From contig NZ_QKNS01000003.1 in assembly GCF_003231285.1 (NCBI RefSeq), positions 62,001 to 126,000 of the forward strand: a DNA stretch of 64,000 nucleotides, in the 5' to 3' direction. A program made the position numbers and the translations under genes. The notes beneath the pieces are model-generated. The model was not told where the DNA came from. It did not search any database and worked only from the letters and a program-made list of their open reading frames with translations. Shown piece by piece: positions 42,640-50,464 of this stretch. Source of the DNA: Hymenobacter sediminis (GTDB taxonomy: Bacteria > Bacteroidota > Bacteroidia > Cytophagales > Hymenobacteraceae). The first letter of the stretch is position 1. Every line of letters starts with the position of its first letter.

Positions 42640-43338
42640 ATGAAAAAAGCCCTGTTCACCCTCGCCCTGGTAGCCGCCTCTTTCTCGTCCTTCGCCGCCG
42701 TAACGCAGCAGCCCACCGCTACCCCCGCCGCCACTAGCAACCCCGATGCCTACACCAGCATGATGGCCGCCATCATTCAGGACCTGATGAGCACCGGCGA
42801 CCCCGCCAAACTTAAGCAAGCCGATGCCAAGCTGGAGCGCGCCGGCCAGGTAGCCCCCAAAGACTGGCTGCCCCGCTACTACCAGGCCTACGCCCGCGTA
42901 ATTACCGCCTTCGTGAGCAAGGAGGAAGACGAAATCAAGGACAAGTACCTCGACCAAGCCGAAGCTGCCCTGGCCCAGGCCCGCAAGCTGGGCGGCGAGG
43001 AATCGGAGTTGCTGGTGGTGCAGGCGTACATCTACCAGGCCCGCCTGAGCATCTCGCCCATGCTGCGCTCCATGAAGTATTCCAAAATGGTGACCGAAAC
43101 GCTGGCCCAAGCCAAGAAAATCAACCCCGCTAACCCACGCATTTACTTGGTGCAGGCCAACAACGTGTACTATACGCCTTCCATGTTCGGGGGCGGGGCC
43201 GAGGTAGCCAAGCCCCTCTTCCAGGAAGCCCAGACGCGCTTTACAGCTTTCAAACCTGCCTCCGTGCTGTCCCCGAACTGGGGTGAGCGGCAGGTAAAAG
43301 GCCGCTTGAAAAGCTACGAAACGGCCTCAGTGAAGTAA
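42640..43338 (+). CDS. Secreted TPR-like protein, unknown function
   Basis: A 232-residue protein with a Sec signal peptide (MKKALFTLALVAASFSSFA) and helical repeats of TPR type: LKQADAKLERAGQVAPKDWLP, YLDQAEAALAQARKLGGEES, and KMVTETLAQAKKINPANPRIY. It probably scaffolds periplasmic proteins. It shares a promoter element with the TonB receptor upstream, so the two may respond to the same signal even though a terminator lies between. The sensor kinase follows after 185 bases. Confidence 0.75.
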   Translation: MKKALFTLALVAASFSSFAAVTQQPTATPAATSNPDAYTSMMAAIIQDLMSTGDPAKLKQADAKLERAGQVAPKDWLPRYYQAYARVITAFVSKEEDEIKDKYLDQAEAALAQARKLGGEESELLVVQAYIYQARLSISPMLRSMKYSKMVTETLAQAKKINPANPRIYLVQANNVYYTPSMFGGGAEVAKPLFQEAQTRFTAFKPASVLSPNWGERQVKGRLKSYETASVK

Positions 43339-43523
43339 GCCACTTGCTTCCGGCGTCACGGCAGGACCATAAGTGATAGGCTAAGGGCTACGCTCTGCCC
43401 TGTCGGTTCTGCTATGACGACGTTGGCCGGAATTATCTATCGGCTCGGCTGCGCCAGGAAGCAGTTGGCGGCTGACTTTTAGTATCTTTTTCCTTGCTTT
43501 ATTGGCCCGCTGGGTTTCCCACT

Positions 43524-44645
43524 ATGCTTGATTCTGCCCTCCCCGTGAACCGCCCGCCCCTGACTACCGAAGAAGCCCTGGACGTGCGCAAAGCCTCTCT
43601 CTCCAACCTGGGCCGGCACTACCCGCACCGCAAGTGGGTGCTCATGCTGGGTATGATGGTGGCCTTGTCGTTTGGATTGACCCTATTGTTCTGCGGTGGT
43701 TGCTCGGTATGGAGTGAGGATTTTCTGGTGACGTTTGGGTATAACTTTTTCTATACCAATGGCCTGTGGCTGGCCAACGGCTTTCCCAATGAGTGGCTGA
43801 ACCGCCGCGTCGATTGGACGATTCAGCCCATCCGGCGCTTTCTGATTACGCTGTCGATGTCGCTGGTGCTGTCCCTGATTGTGATATTCCTGGTCACTAC
43901 GGGATTCAACGTGCTCTACCACCACCGGCCCCTGAGCTCTATTACCTGGCGGCCCTTCGTGATGCCCCTGCTGATTACGGTGGTAGTATCCTTGTTTATG
44001 CACAGCCGCTCATTTCTGCTGAGCTGGCGCGATGCCACCACCCAGGCCGAGCGCCTGCAGAAGGAAAATGCCCAGGCCCAGGCCGACTCCCTGCGCCGCC
44101 AGCTCGACCCGCACTTCTTGTTCAATTCCCTCAACGCCCTGACCTCCCTGGTCGAGGAAAACGACCCGGCACGGGCCACGCGCTTTATCCGCCAGCTCAG
44201 CCAGGTGTACCGCTACGTGCTCGATAGTCAGGACCAGGAAGTGGTGCCGCTCTCGGAAGAAATACGCTTTGTAGAGGCCTATCTGTTTCTGCAGCGCACC
44301 CGCTTGGGCGAAGGCGTGCAGGTAGAAATGCGCCTACCCCCCGCCGCCCTCGAAACCCTGGTAGTGCCTCCGCTGGCCGTGCAGCTGCTGCTGGAAAACG
44401 CCCTCAAGCACAACGCCACCTCCCAGCGCGACCCGCTCCGCATCCGCATCGAGCTCGATGAAACCGCCCGCACCCTGGCCGTGCGCAACATCCGCCGCCC
44501 CCGCCGCCTCCCTGATGGCGAATCGACGGGCCTGGGCCTGAAAAACCTGCGCGCCCGCTACGCCTTCCTCACCAGCCAACCCGTGCTAGTAGAGGAGTCG
44601 GACACGGAGTTCGGTGTAGTCCTGCCCGTGCTGGAATTGCAGTAG
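43524..44645 (+). CDS. LytS-type sensor histidine kinase
   Basis: A 373-residue membrane kinase. Four hydrophobic segments occupy roughly residues 38-165, followed by a short coiled coil and the His_kinase domain, with the phospho-acceptor His about residue 197 (QLDPHFLFNSLNALTSLVEE) and the ATP lid (LLLENALKHNATS, GLGLKNLRARY). There is no separate periplasmic sensor domain. ATG 43524 is used rather than the TTG at 43494. The matching LytTR regulator is next on the strand, but a 282-base nested repeat lies between them. Confidence 0.88.
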   Translation: MLDSALPVNRPPLTTEEALDVRKASLSNLGRHYPHRKWVLMLGMMVALSFGLTLLFCGGCSVWSEDFLVTFGYNFFYTNGLWLANGFPNEWLNRRVDWTIQPIRRFLITLSMSLVLSLIVIFLVTTGFNVLYHHRPLSSITWRPFVMPLLITVVVSLFMHSRSFLLSWRDATTQAERLQKENAQAQADSLRRQLDPHFLFNSLNALTSLVEENDPARATRFIRQLSQVYRYVLDSQDQEVVPLSEEIRFVEAYLFLQRTRLGEGVQVEMRLPPAALETLVVPPLAVQLLLENALKHNATSQRDPLRIRIELDETARTLAVRNIRRPRRLPDGESTGLGLKNLRARYAFLTSQPVLVEESDTEFGVVLPVLELQ

Positions 44646-44658
44646 AATTAGACGCTAA

Positions 44659-44940
44659 AGCTAGCTCCCCTCCTCAACTGACGAGGGGTTGGGGGTGGTT
44701 GACCAACCGTTGAACAGTATAAAAGAACGTCATGCTGAGCGAAGCCGAAGCATCTCTACCTCTGGTTAATTCCCGACGTGAGGACGAAGCGGTAGAGATG
44801 CTTCGACTATGGCTGCGCCTCCGCTCAGCATGACGTTCCTTAATATTCGCTTTTAATACACTCTAGCTTCTAGCTCTAAATACCGTTCTTCCCGTCATCA
44901 ACCACCCCTAGCCCCTCCTTTCCAAGGAGGGGAGCTAGCT
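44659..44940. repeat. Family A inverted repeat, copy 3 (with nested family B)
   Basis: The left arm 44659-44702 (AGCTAGCTCCCCTCCTCAAC onward, ending GGTTGA) and right arm 44898-44940 (TCAACCACCCCTAGCCCCTC onward, ending GGAGCTAGCT) pair over most of their length, with drift in the central palindrome. Instead of the usual short core, the arms hold 195 bases that include a complete family B hairpin. The element stands in the kinase-regulator gap. Confidence 0.85.
44725..44838. repeat. Family B inverted repeat nested in family A copy 3
   Basis: GAACGTCATGCTGAGCGAAG at the left pairs with the GCTCAGCATGACGTTC end at the right, and GAAGCATCTCTACC pairs with GGTAGAGATGCTTC inside. It uses the GTCATGCTGAGC variant of the family B end. 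Confidence 0.85.
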
Positions 44941-44992
44941 CCTAGCTCTAGCCTTACTTACAGGAAACCCCACTTGTAGAAACCTCGCCTCT

Positions 44993-45787
44993 ATGCCTGC
45001 AACCGCTACCCCACTCCGTGCCCTGATTATTGAAGATGAACCTCTGGCTGCCCGCCGCCTGACGGAGCTGCTGCGCAAGCAACCGCAGCCGGTGGAGGTA
45101 GTGGGCAAAGCCGAATCGGTGGCGGAAGCGGAAGCCCTGCTGTACACCCTGCGCCCAGCGCCCGACGTGCTGTTTCTGGATATTCATTTGGCCGACGGAC
45201 TAAGCTTCGAGCTGTTCGAACGCCTCGACATCCAGAGCCCGGTCATCTTCACTACGGCCTACGATAAATACGCCCTGCGCGCCTTCAAGGTGAATAGCGT
45301 TGACTACCTGCTCAAGCCCATCGACCCCGAAGAACTTACCGGGGCCCTGCAGAAGCTGGAGCGGCAGCGCCAGGCCGCTACCCCCGCCTTCGACGCCAAC
45401 CTACTGGCCCAGGTGCTGCGCCAGGCCCAGCCGGCCAAGGAATATAAATCCAGGTTCGTGGTGCGGGTAGGAGAGCATCTGAAGGCCATTCCGGTGGAGC
45501 AGATTGCCTACTTCGCCAGCCTGGAAAAAGTAACCCTGCTGCATACCCGCGAGGGCCGCAAATTCGTGGTCGACTACACCCTGGAACAGCTCGAAGGCAT
45601 GCTCGACCCCACTGAGTTCTTTCGTCTTAACCGTGCCTACCTGGCCCACGCCGAAGCTATTCACGACATTATCCACTACACCAACTCCCGCCTCCAAACC
45701 ATCCTCAAGCCCACCGCCCCCGACAACGACACCGTGCTGGTCAGCCGCGAGAAAGTATCGGCGTTCAAGGCCTGGCTGGATCGGTAG
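44993..45787 (+). CDS. LytTR response regulator
   Basis: A 264-residue regulator: receiver domain (about residues 8-125) with acidic pocket E14-D15, phospho-acceptor D63 (LFLDIHLADG), switch Thr near 88 and Lys108 (LLKPID), then a LytTR DNA-binding domain (about 160-262, RFVVRVGEHLKAIPVEQIAYF, KFVVDYTLEQLEG, FFRLNRAYLAH). It should bind direct repeats near target promoters when phosphorylated by the LytS kinase upstream. It is similar in layout to the regulator at 46237, and the two genes converge. Confidence 0.9.
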   Translation: MPATATPLRALIIEDEPLAARRLTELLRKQPQPVEVVGKAESVAEAEALLYTLRPAPDVLFLDIHLADGLSFELFERLDIQSPVIFTTAYDKYALRAFKVNSVDYLLKPIDPEELTGALQKLERQRQAATPAFDANLLAQVLRQAQPAKEYKSRFVVRVGEHLKAIPVEQIAYFASLEKVTLLHTREGRKFVVDYTLEQLEGMLDPTEFFRLNRAYLAHAEAIHDIIHYTNSRLQTILKPTAPDNDTVLVSREKVSAFKAWLDR

Positions 45788-45792
45788 GGCTA

Positions 45793-46224
45793 CTATGGTT
45801 GCTCAGGCTTTACGCGTATTAGGGCGCCCTGCAAGCCCATCTTATCAATTTCTTGTAGGGTATCACCCCTTAAGGCATAGTCAAAACGAAAGCGTTGTGT
45901 CTCAATGAACACATTAGGCTCTTGCTTGAGAGCTACATATTTCACCCGAATAGGTGATTCATAAAGCCAGTGCCTAGATATTCGGACGTCTTTCCCAGTC
46001 TTCTTTTCCCGATCTGTGTAGCCGGTATATGTGCCAGTCGAGTTAGAATCAATCTTGAGAAGCGTAAAGCCACTTTCTGTGTGCCCAACCCAAGTGCCTT
46101 CTAATTCTTTAAGGCCTCCCGATTTAGCAACATGTATTGAGGTAGCTGGAGAAGTAGAGTTTGATTGACAAGCGCTTAGCGAGCACAAGACAGCAACAGA
46201 AAATGCAATCTGAAAAGATTTCAT
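45793..46224 (-). CDS. Small lipoprotein, unknown function, AT-richer than neighbours
   Basis: A 143-residue lipoprotein (MKSFQIAFSVAVLCSLSACQSN). The mature part contains LEGTWVGHTESGFTLLKIDSN, a lipocalin-like or copper-resistance-like beta start, and IRVKYVALKQEPNVFIET. No family is recognised. The base composition is clearly richer in A/T than the flanking LytTR genes, and it begins 12 bases after the regulator on the same strand, so it may be the last gene of that operon. It converges with the other regulator with a five-base gap. Confidence 0.6.
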   Translation of the reverse strand: MKSFQIAFSVAVLCSLSACQSNSTSPATSIHVAKSGGLKELEGTWVGHTESGFTLLKIDSNSTGTYTGYTDREKKTGKDVRISRHWLYESPIRVKYVALKQEPNVFIETQRFRFDYALRGDTLQEIDKMGLQGALIRVKPEQP

Positions 46225-46236
46225 AGCGGTAATATA

Positions 46237-47040
46237 CTACCCTTCCAACCAGCTTTTCACGGCCCCGGCCTTCTCCCGGCTGACTAGCACTTCCTCGCTC
46301 GGGGCGGGCTGCAGCTCCAGCAGCAGCTTGCCGTTGAAGTGCGGGTGTAGGCGCTGCACAGCAGGCAACTGAGCAATGAACTGGCGATTTATCCGGAAGA
46401 ATAGGGCGGGGTCCAGCAGGCTTTCAAGCTGCTCTAAAGTATAGTCCACCACGAAGCGGCGGTTGTCGGTGGTGGCGAGGGTAGTGGTTTCGTGGCGGCT
46501 CTGGAACCAGGCCACCTGGCTCACGGCCAGGGGTAGGAGCTGCTCGCCGCTGCGCACCAGGAAGCGGGTTTTGTACTGGCGGTCGGGGCGGGGCAGGGCG
46601 TCGAGCAGGCGCTCCAAACGGCGGGCCGTGTCATCCTCGGCGGCCACAGGCGGGGTAGGAGCGGCGGTGGGTTCCGAAGGAGCAGTGCGCCACTCGCGCA
46701 GCTTGGTGAGAGCGGCCTGCAGCTCTGCGAGTTTCACCGGTTTCAGGAGGTAGTCGACGCTGTTGGCTTTGAAGGCCCGGATGGCATAGGCGTCATAAGC
46801 GGTGGTGAAGATGACGGGGCTGCGCACCACCAGTTGGTCGAACACGTCCAGGCTCAGGCCGTCGGCCAGCTGTATATCGGAGAGGATCAGGTCGGGGGCC
46901 GGGTTGGTGCTGAGCCATTGTACGGCGCTGCTTACGCTGTCGAGCACGGCCAGCACGCAGGCTCCGGGGGCCGCTTGCAGGAGCAGGCGTTGGAGCCGCT
47001 CGGCGGCGGGGTATTCATCTTCGAGCAGCAGAACATTCAT
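46237..47040 (-). CDS. LytTR response regulator, second copy
   Basis: A 267-residue regulator with a receiver domain (E7-D8-E9 pocket, phospho-acceptor D55 in LILSDIQLADG, FTTAYDAYAIRAFKANSVDY, Lys in LLKPV) and a C-terminal LytTR domain (RFLVRSGEQLLPLAVSQVAW, FVVDYTLEQLESLLDPALFF). A Pro/Ala-rich linker of about 25 residues joins them. Its partner should be the LytS kinase at 48146, although an FMN reductase and a broken DoxX gene lie between. It resembles the regulator at 44993 strongly enough to suggest duplication. Confidence 0.9.
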   Translation of the reverse strand: MNVLLLEDEYPAAERLQRLLLQAAPGACVLAVLDSVSSAVQWLSTNPAPDLILSDIQLADGLSLDVFDQLVVRSPVIFTTAYDAYAIRAFKANSVDYLLKPVKLAELQAALTKLREWRTAPSEPTAAPTPPVAAEDDTARRLERLLDALPRPDRQYKTRFLVRSGEQLLPLAVSQVAWFQSRHETTTLATTDNRRFVVDYTLEQLESLLDPALFFRINRQFIAQLPAVQRLHPHFNGKLLLELQPAPSEEVLVSREKAGAVKSWLEG

Positions 47041-47079
47041 GCTAGGGGTGAAATGGTGAAGGGGTGATGTTTGATTGTG

Positions 47080-47613
47080 CTACTGGGGCGACTGACAATA
47101 TTGGTTGATGCGTTGAGCAAACTGGCGAGCCGCCTCCGTAGGGAAAGGCTGCTCTGAGGAGTGGTAAAAGCTGCCTTCGTAGTGCATATCAAAATACTCA
47201 GCCGTGCGCCGAAACGGCACCTCAAAGCCCTCGGCCCACTCTTCGTCGTAGCCCGTAGCTAGCATGAAGACGTGCTTGCCGGCCATCCGGCGACCTAGCT
47301 TCTTGTGGGGCTCTTCCACTAGGTCGGTAAGCCGGTCGAAAAAGTTCTTCATTCTCCCGCTCATGCTGTACCAGTAAACAGGCGTCGCAAACACAATGAC
47401 CGGATGACTGAGCATGAGGTCGGTGAGGTGCAGGAACTGGTCCTCGGCAGGATACTCGTGCAGGTAGTCGTAGGTGGCTACGGAGTAGTCCCGCAGGTCT
47501 ACTACCGTGTGCGGAATCTCAGCAAGCACCTTCGTTAGGCATTGCTGCGTGTTGCCATCGGAGCGGGCACTACCTAAAATAACGAGTGGGGTATGAGCAG
47601 CAGATTCAGTCAT
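47080..47613 (-). CDS. NADPH-dependent FMN reductase/flavodoxin-fold quinone reductase
   Basis: A 177-residue flavodoxin-like reductase. LVILGSARSDGNTQ is the phosphate-binding loop, TPVYWYSMSGRMKNFFDRL the conserved FMN region, and MLATGYDEEWAEGF the later loop. It probably reduces quinones or other electrophiles with NADPH and FMN. ATG 47613 is preferred to the TTG at 47625. It lies between the DoxX-like gene and the response regulator on the minus strand; DoxX and reductases often occur together in redox stress responses. Confidence 0.82.
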   Translation of the reverse strand: MTESAAHTPLVILGSARSDGNTQQCLTKVLAEIPHTVVDLRDYSVATYDYLHEYPAEDQFLHLTDLMLSHPVIVFATPVYWYSMSGRMKNFFDRLTDLVEEPHKKLGRRMAGKHVFMLATGYDEEWAEGFEVPFRRTAEYFDMHYEGSFYHSSEQPFPTEAARQFAQRINQYCQSPQ

Positions 47614-47661
47614 ATGCGTAATCAATAGGTAGGAAACATTATTCTCCCGGACTCCGGAAAA

Positions 47662-48122
47662 CTACACTGTGGGCAAGTACCACCCAAAATACCACGTCCA
47701 GGCCATGAAGAATAGCTGCAGAGGCACCCGAAACCAGAGGTAGCGCGGGCCGGGGCCATCGAGGGTGCCGGTTTGGTAGTTGAGGTGACGTTGGGCGGCC
47801 AGAATATTGGCGGGCAGGATCAGCAGGAAAAACGCTATAAGGAGCCTCCCTTGCTCATTCGCACACCCGGAATCAGTAGTCCGACCGCCGCGGCCAGCTC
47901 TAGCACACCGGTAGCGTACACCCAGGCTTTTTTAGCAGGTAGCCAGTCCGGTAGCATTCGCATCATGCCCTGAGTAAAGGCAAAATGGGCCGCGCCAGTG
48001 AACAGCAGCATGGCCGCCATGGCCCCGTTGCCGGCCAACAGATAGTTGGGAGTGCCCTGAACGAAATACGTACCAGCGGCCAGCAGCCCAAACACGGCGA
48101 GCAATACAATCAGTGGTTTCAT
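47662..48122 (-). pseudogene. DoxX-like membrane protein gene with a frameshift
   Basis: The first part (MKPLIVLLAVFGLLAAG... to LIPGVRMSKG) is a normal DoxX N-terminal half with three hydrophobic segments, but it stops at 47835. The next 57 codons in another frame, up to a stop at 47662, read as the missing end: AFFLLILPANILAAQRHLNY and GPRYLWFRVPLQLFFMAWTW, classic DoxX C-terminus. One extra G in the G-run complementary to 47847-47850 would restore KGRLLIAFF and a full protein of about 153 residues. Either a real single-base deletion or an assembly error explains it. The gene sits between the LytS kinase and the FMN reductase. Confidence 0.8.
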
Positions 48123-48145
48123 AATGTGTGAACTAAGCCGGCTAC

Positions 48146-49201
48146 TTACCGCGCCGCGAGCAGCGGCAGGCACACCCGAAACCAGCCATCCGTGGCGCTG
48201 ACTTTCACGGGCTGTGGGGCCCGCAGCAGTTCGTAGCGGTACTGTACATTGCGCAGGCCAGTTCCAGTACCGGGTGCGAGGCCGGCGGCGCGGGGGCGCA
48301 GGGTGTTTTCTACCAGGAAGCAGCCGGCGGACAGGTCGGCGGTAAGGTGTAATTCCAGCGGGTGTTCCCGCGAGGCCACGTTGTGCTTCAGGGCATTTTC
48401 TACCAGTAGCTGAATGCTGAGTGGGGCTACCAACTGGCCCAGGGCCTCGGTCGGGACGTGCTGGGTCACGCGCAGGTTATCACGGAAACGGACTTTATGC
48501 AGGGCCAGGTAGGTGTCCACAAAGGCAAGTTCCTCGCTGAGCGGCACGGTGGTTCGCTCGCGCGCCAGCAGTACGTAGCGGTACACATCCGAGAGCTGCT
48601 CCACGAACTGCTGGGCGGGCTCGTTGTTGGGCTCAATGATGGCTGAAAGCGTATTGAGCGAGTTAAACAGAAAGTGGGGGTCGAGCTGACTTTGCAGAGC
48701 TTCGAGCTGACTTTGCACCCCGGCATTTTGGAGCTGCTCGGCACGGCGCACATTCTCGGCCCACTGCCGGAAGAAATTCCAGCTTTCGTAAATAAGCTGG
48801 ACCACCACTGTGGGCACCATATTCAGCCCGAACTCATACCAGAATGTGGACCAACTAAGGTGCCCGCCTTGCAGCAAGCCGGTAATGCTACCCAGTATCA
48901 GCGTCACGGCGGCCGTAATCAGGGTGTTGATGCTGGCCAGCAGCCACAGGCGGCGGGAGGTTTGCTCAACCCGTGGAAAGCGGCGAAACAAGCCAATCCA
49001 CAATGCCCGGCCCGTGAGCCAGAAGGCGCAGGTAAACCCAATTGAAATAACCCAATTGAGCAGGAAGATAGGCACCGTGCGCACATGCATAATTCCCCGG
49101 GGCAGCAGCACCAGCAGCGCCAGCACCGGAATGCCGATGAGCAGAAACCAGCGGTCGTTTACGCGGATGGGATTGGGGCGCTCGGCGGTAGGTAGGGGCA
49201 T
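48146..49201 (-). CDS. LytS-type sensor histidine kinase, second copy
   Basis: A 351-residue kinase with four hydrophobic segments in the first 145 residues, a coiled-coil linker (AEQLQNAGVQSQLEALQ) and the His_kinase domain: SQLDPHFLFNSLNTLSAIIE with the phospho-His, LLVENALKHNVAS, and GTGLRNVQYRYELL. It starts three bases after the hydrolase stop codon, and the DoxX gene follows 23 bases later, so it is in a minus-strand operon with the LytTR regulator at its end. Confidence 0.9.
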   Translation of the reverse strand: MPLPTAERPNPIRVNDRWFLLIGIPVLALLVLLPRGIMHVRTVPIFLLNWVISIGFTCAFWLTGRALWIGLFRRFPRVEQTSRRLWLLASINTLITAAVTLILGSITGLLQGGHLSWSTFWYEFGLNMVPTVVVQLIYESWNFFRQWAENVRRAEQLQNAGVQSQLEALQSQLDPHFLFNSLNTLSAIIEPNNEPAQQFVEQLSDVYRYVLLARERTTVPLSEELAFVDTYLALHKVRFRDNLRVTQHVPTEALGQLVAPLSIQLLVENALKHNVASREHPLELHLTADLSAGCFLVENTLRPRAAGLAPGTGTGLRNVQYRYELLRAPQPVKVSATDGWFRVCLPLLAAR

Positions 49202-49204
49202 AGG

Positions 49205-50161
49205 TTACGGTTTGCGGGGCAGCAGCTGCACGAAGCTAACCACGGCCTGCTGAAACCGTGCGGGCTGCTCCAGAAAGGAATAGTGCTTGCCCGGCAGCGT
49301 GATAACCTGCTGCTTCCGGGACCGGAACGACTGTGGCGTGGTGCCCGTGGTGCGGTCGTCCTGGCCTACAATCACCAGCACGGGCATGGTGAGTTGGGCG
49401 GTAGCGGGCGCGTAGTCTTGACCATAATCGGACAGGCGGCCGCTGAATACTTGGGAGGCAAAATCCTGGTTGGCAGGTACGGCGCGAGTCACGCGGCTGG
49501 CGCGGGCGGCCAGTGAATCGGCGGAGTATTGGAGCTGGTAGGCCAGTTTCTTTTGCTGGAGCGCGCCCATCACCATACCAAAGCGCTGCATCACGGGCGC
49601 ATTGGGGTTTGGCTGCTCAGTAGGGGGTAGCAGAGAAGTACCGTACTGCAGCATAGCTTCCAGGGAAGCAGGTGGGTTCAGCACGCTATTCACCAGCACC
49701 AAACCCTGCACGCGCTCGGGGTATTTGGCGGCGTAGGCGGTAGCAATAGTACCGCCAAACGAGTGCGCCATCACCACCCACTTCTGCAGCCCTAGGTGCT
49801 GACGCAATTCCTCCATATCCTGCACCATGCGGTTCATAGAGTAGTCTTTGCGCGGAGAGCTGCTTGAGCGGCCGCTACCCCGTTGGTCGAGGTAAATCAT
49901 CTGCAGCCCATCTTCCAGCCGGTTGCCGCCCAGCTTCTCAAAGGAGTAGCTGCCCGCGCCCGGCCCGCCATGCACAAACACACAAGGCGTGCCCTTACCC
50001 GCCACCTGCACAAACAGCTGCACCGAGTCAGAAGTTAGTAGGGTAGTAGCCCCGTTGCGCAAAGCCGGTGCTTGGGTCTGGGCCCACGACTGGCCTAGGC
50101 CAGTCAGCAGTAGAAAGCAGGTGAGAAATAGGAAGTGCAGACGGAGGCGGGGGCTGGTCAT
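49205..50161 (-). CDS. Secreted alpha/beta hydrolase, proline iminopeptidase-like (S33)
   Basis: A 318-residue hydrolase with a Sec signal peptide (FLFLTCFLLLTGLGQSWAQ). VFVHGGPGAGSYSFEKL is the oxyanion region, MAHSFGGTIATAYA holds the nucleophile Ser in xHSxGG, the acid lies in VIVGQDDRTTG, and the His in LPGKHYSFLEQP. The HGGPG signature fits S33 prolyl aminopeptidases and related esterases. ATG 50161 gives the signal peptide; the frame goes up to 50200. It overlaps none but is almost fused to the LytS kinase operon. Confidence 0.83.
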   Translation of the reverse strand: MTSPRLRLHFLFLTCFLLLTGLGQSWAQTQAPALRNGATTLLTSDSVQLFVQVAGKGTPCVFVHGGPGAGSYSFEKLGGNRLEDGLQMIYLDQRGSGRSSSSPRKDYSMNRMVQDMEELRQHLGLQKWVVMAHSFGGTIATAYAAKYPERVQGLVLVNSVLNPPASLEAMLQYGTSLLPPTEQPNPNAPVMQRFGMVMGALQQKKLAYQLQYSADSLAARASRVTRAVPANQDFASQVFSGRLSDYGQDYAPATAQLTMPVLVIVGQDDRTTGTTPQSFRSRKQQVITLPGKHYSFLEQPARFQQAVVSFVQLLPRKP

Positions 50162-50301
50162 GGCGGTAGGGAGGTTTGTAGTAGCGGATAACTGGTTCAA
50201 ACATCCGAAAACGCTCCCACCTGTAGTAGTGAAATCAGGGCGAAACGCCGCAGGAGCGGGGTGAAGCCGAAGAAAGAATGGGGTAGATAGAGTGCCATAA
50301 A

Positions 50302-50388
50302 AACTGTCATTCTGAGCGGGAGCGAGGAATCTGGGCCAAACTCCTGATGGGTAACCCAGATTCCTCGCTCCTGCTCAGAATGACAGTT
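50302..50388. repeat. Family B inverted repeat, perfect hairpin copy
   Basis: Arms 50302-50335 and 50355-50388 are 34 bases and nearly perfect reverse complements (AACTGTCATTCTGAGCGGGA ... with TGCTCAGAATGACAGTT at the far end) around a 19-base loop. It lies beside the leu operon terminator. Confidence 0.9.
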
Positions 50389-50397
50389 CTGCTAAAT

Positions 50398-50442
50398 AAA
50401 AAAGCCCGAGCGCCAGACACCCCTGCCTGACACCCGGACTTT
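50398..50442 (-). terminator. Terminator of the leu operon
   Basis: On the minus strand AAAGTCCGGGTGTCAGGCAG pairs imperfectly with TGTCTGGCGCTCGGGCTTT and ends in TTTTTT. It lies 22 bases past the leuB stop. Confidence 0.75.
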
Positions 50443-50464
50443 ACAAACCCACCCCTGGGTCGTT

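Larger units (their letters stand above)
44646..44992. other. 347-base kinase-regulator gap filled by nested repeats
   Basis: Almost the whole gap is repeat: family A copy 3 at 44659-44940 enclosing a family B hairpin at 44725-44838. About 50 bases remain before the regulator ATG at 44993; TTGTAG at 44972 is the only feature I note there. No separate promoter is obvious. Confidence 0.6.
50162..50464. other. 303-base gap with family B repeat and leu terminator
   Basis: It separates leuB, whose stop faces it, from the hydrolase start. It contains the family B hairpin at 50302-50388 and the leu terminator at 50398-50442. The first 140 bases hold no feature I can define beyond a likely promoter for the minus-strand hydrolase operon, which I could not pin down. 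Confidence 0.5.

Noticed and set aside
42352-43110. Minus-strand open frame of 252 codons over the TPR gene
   Set aside because: Overlaps the signal peptide-bearing TPR gene, the shared promoter element and a terminator on the other strand.
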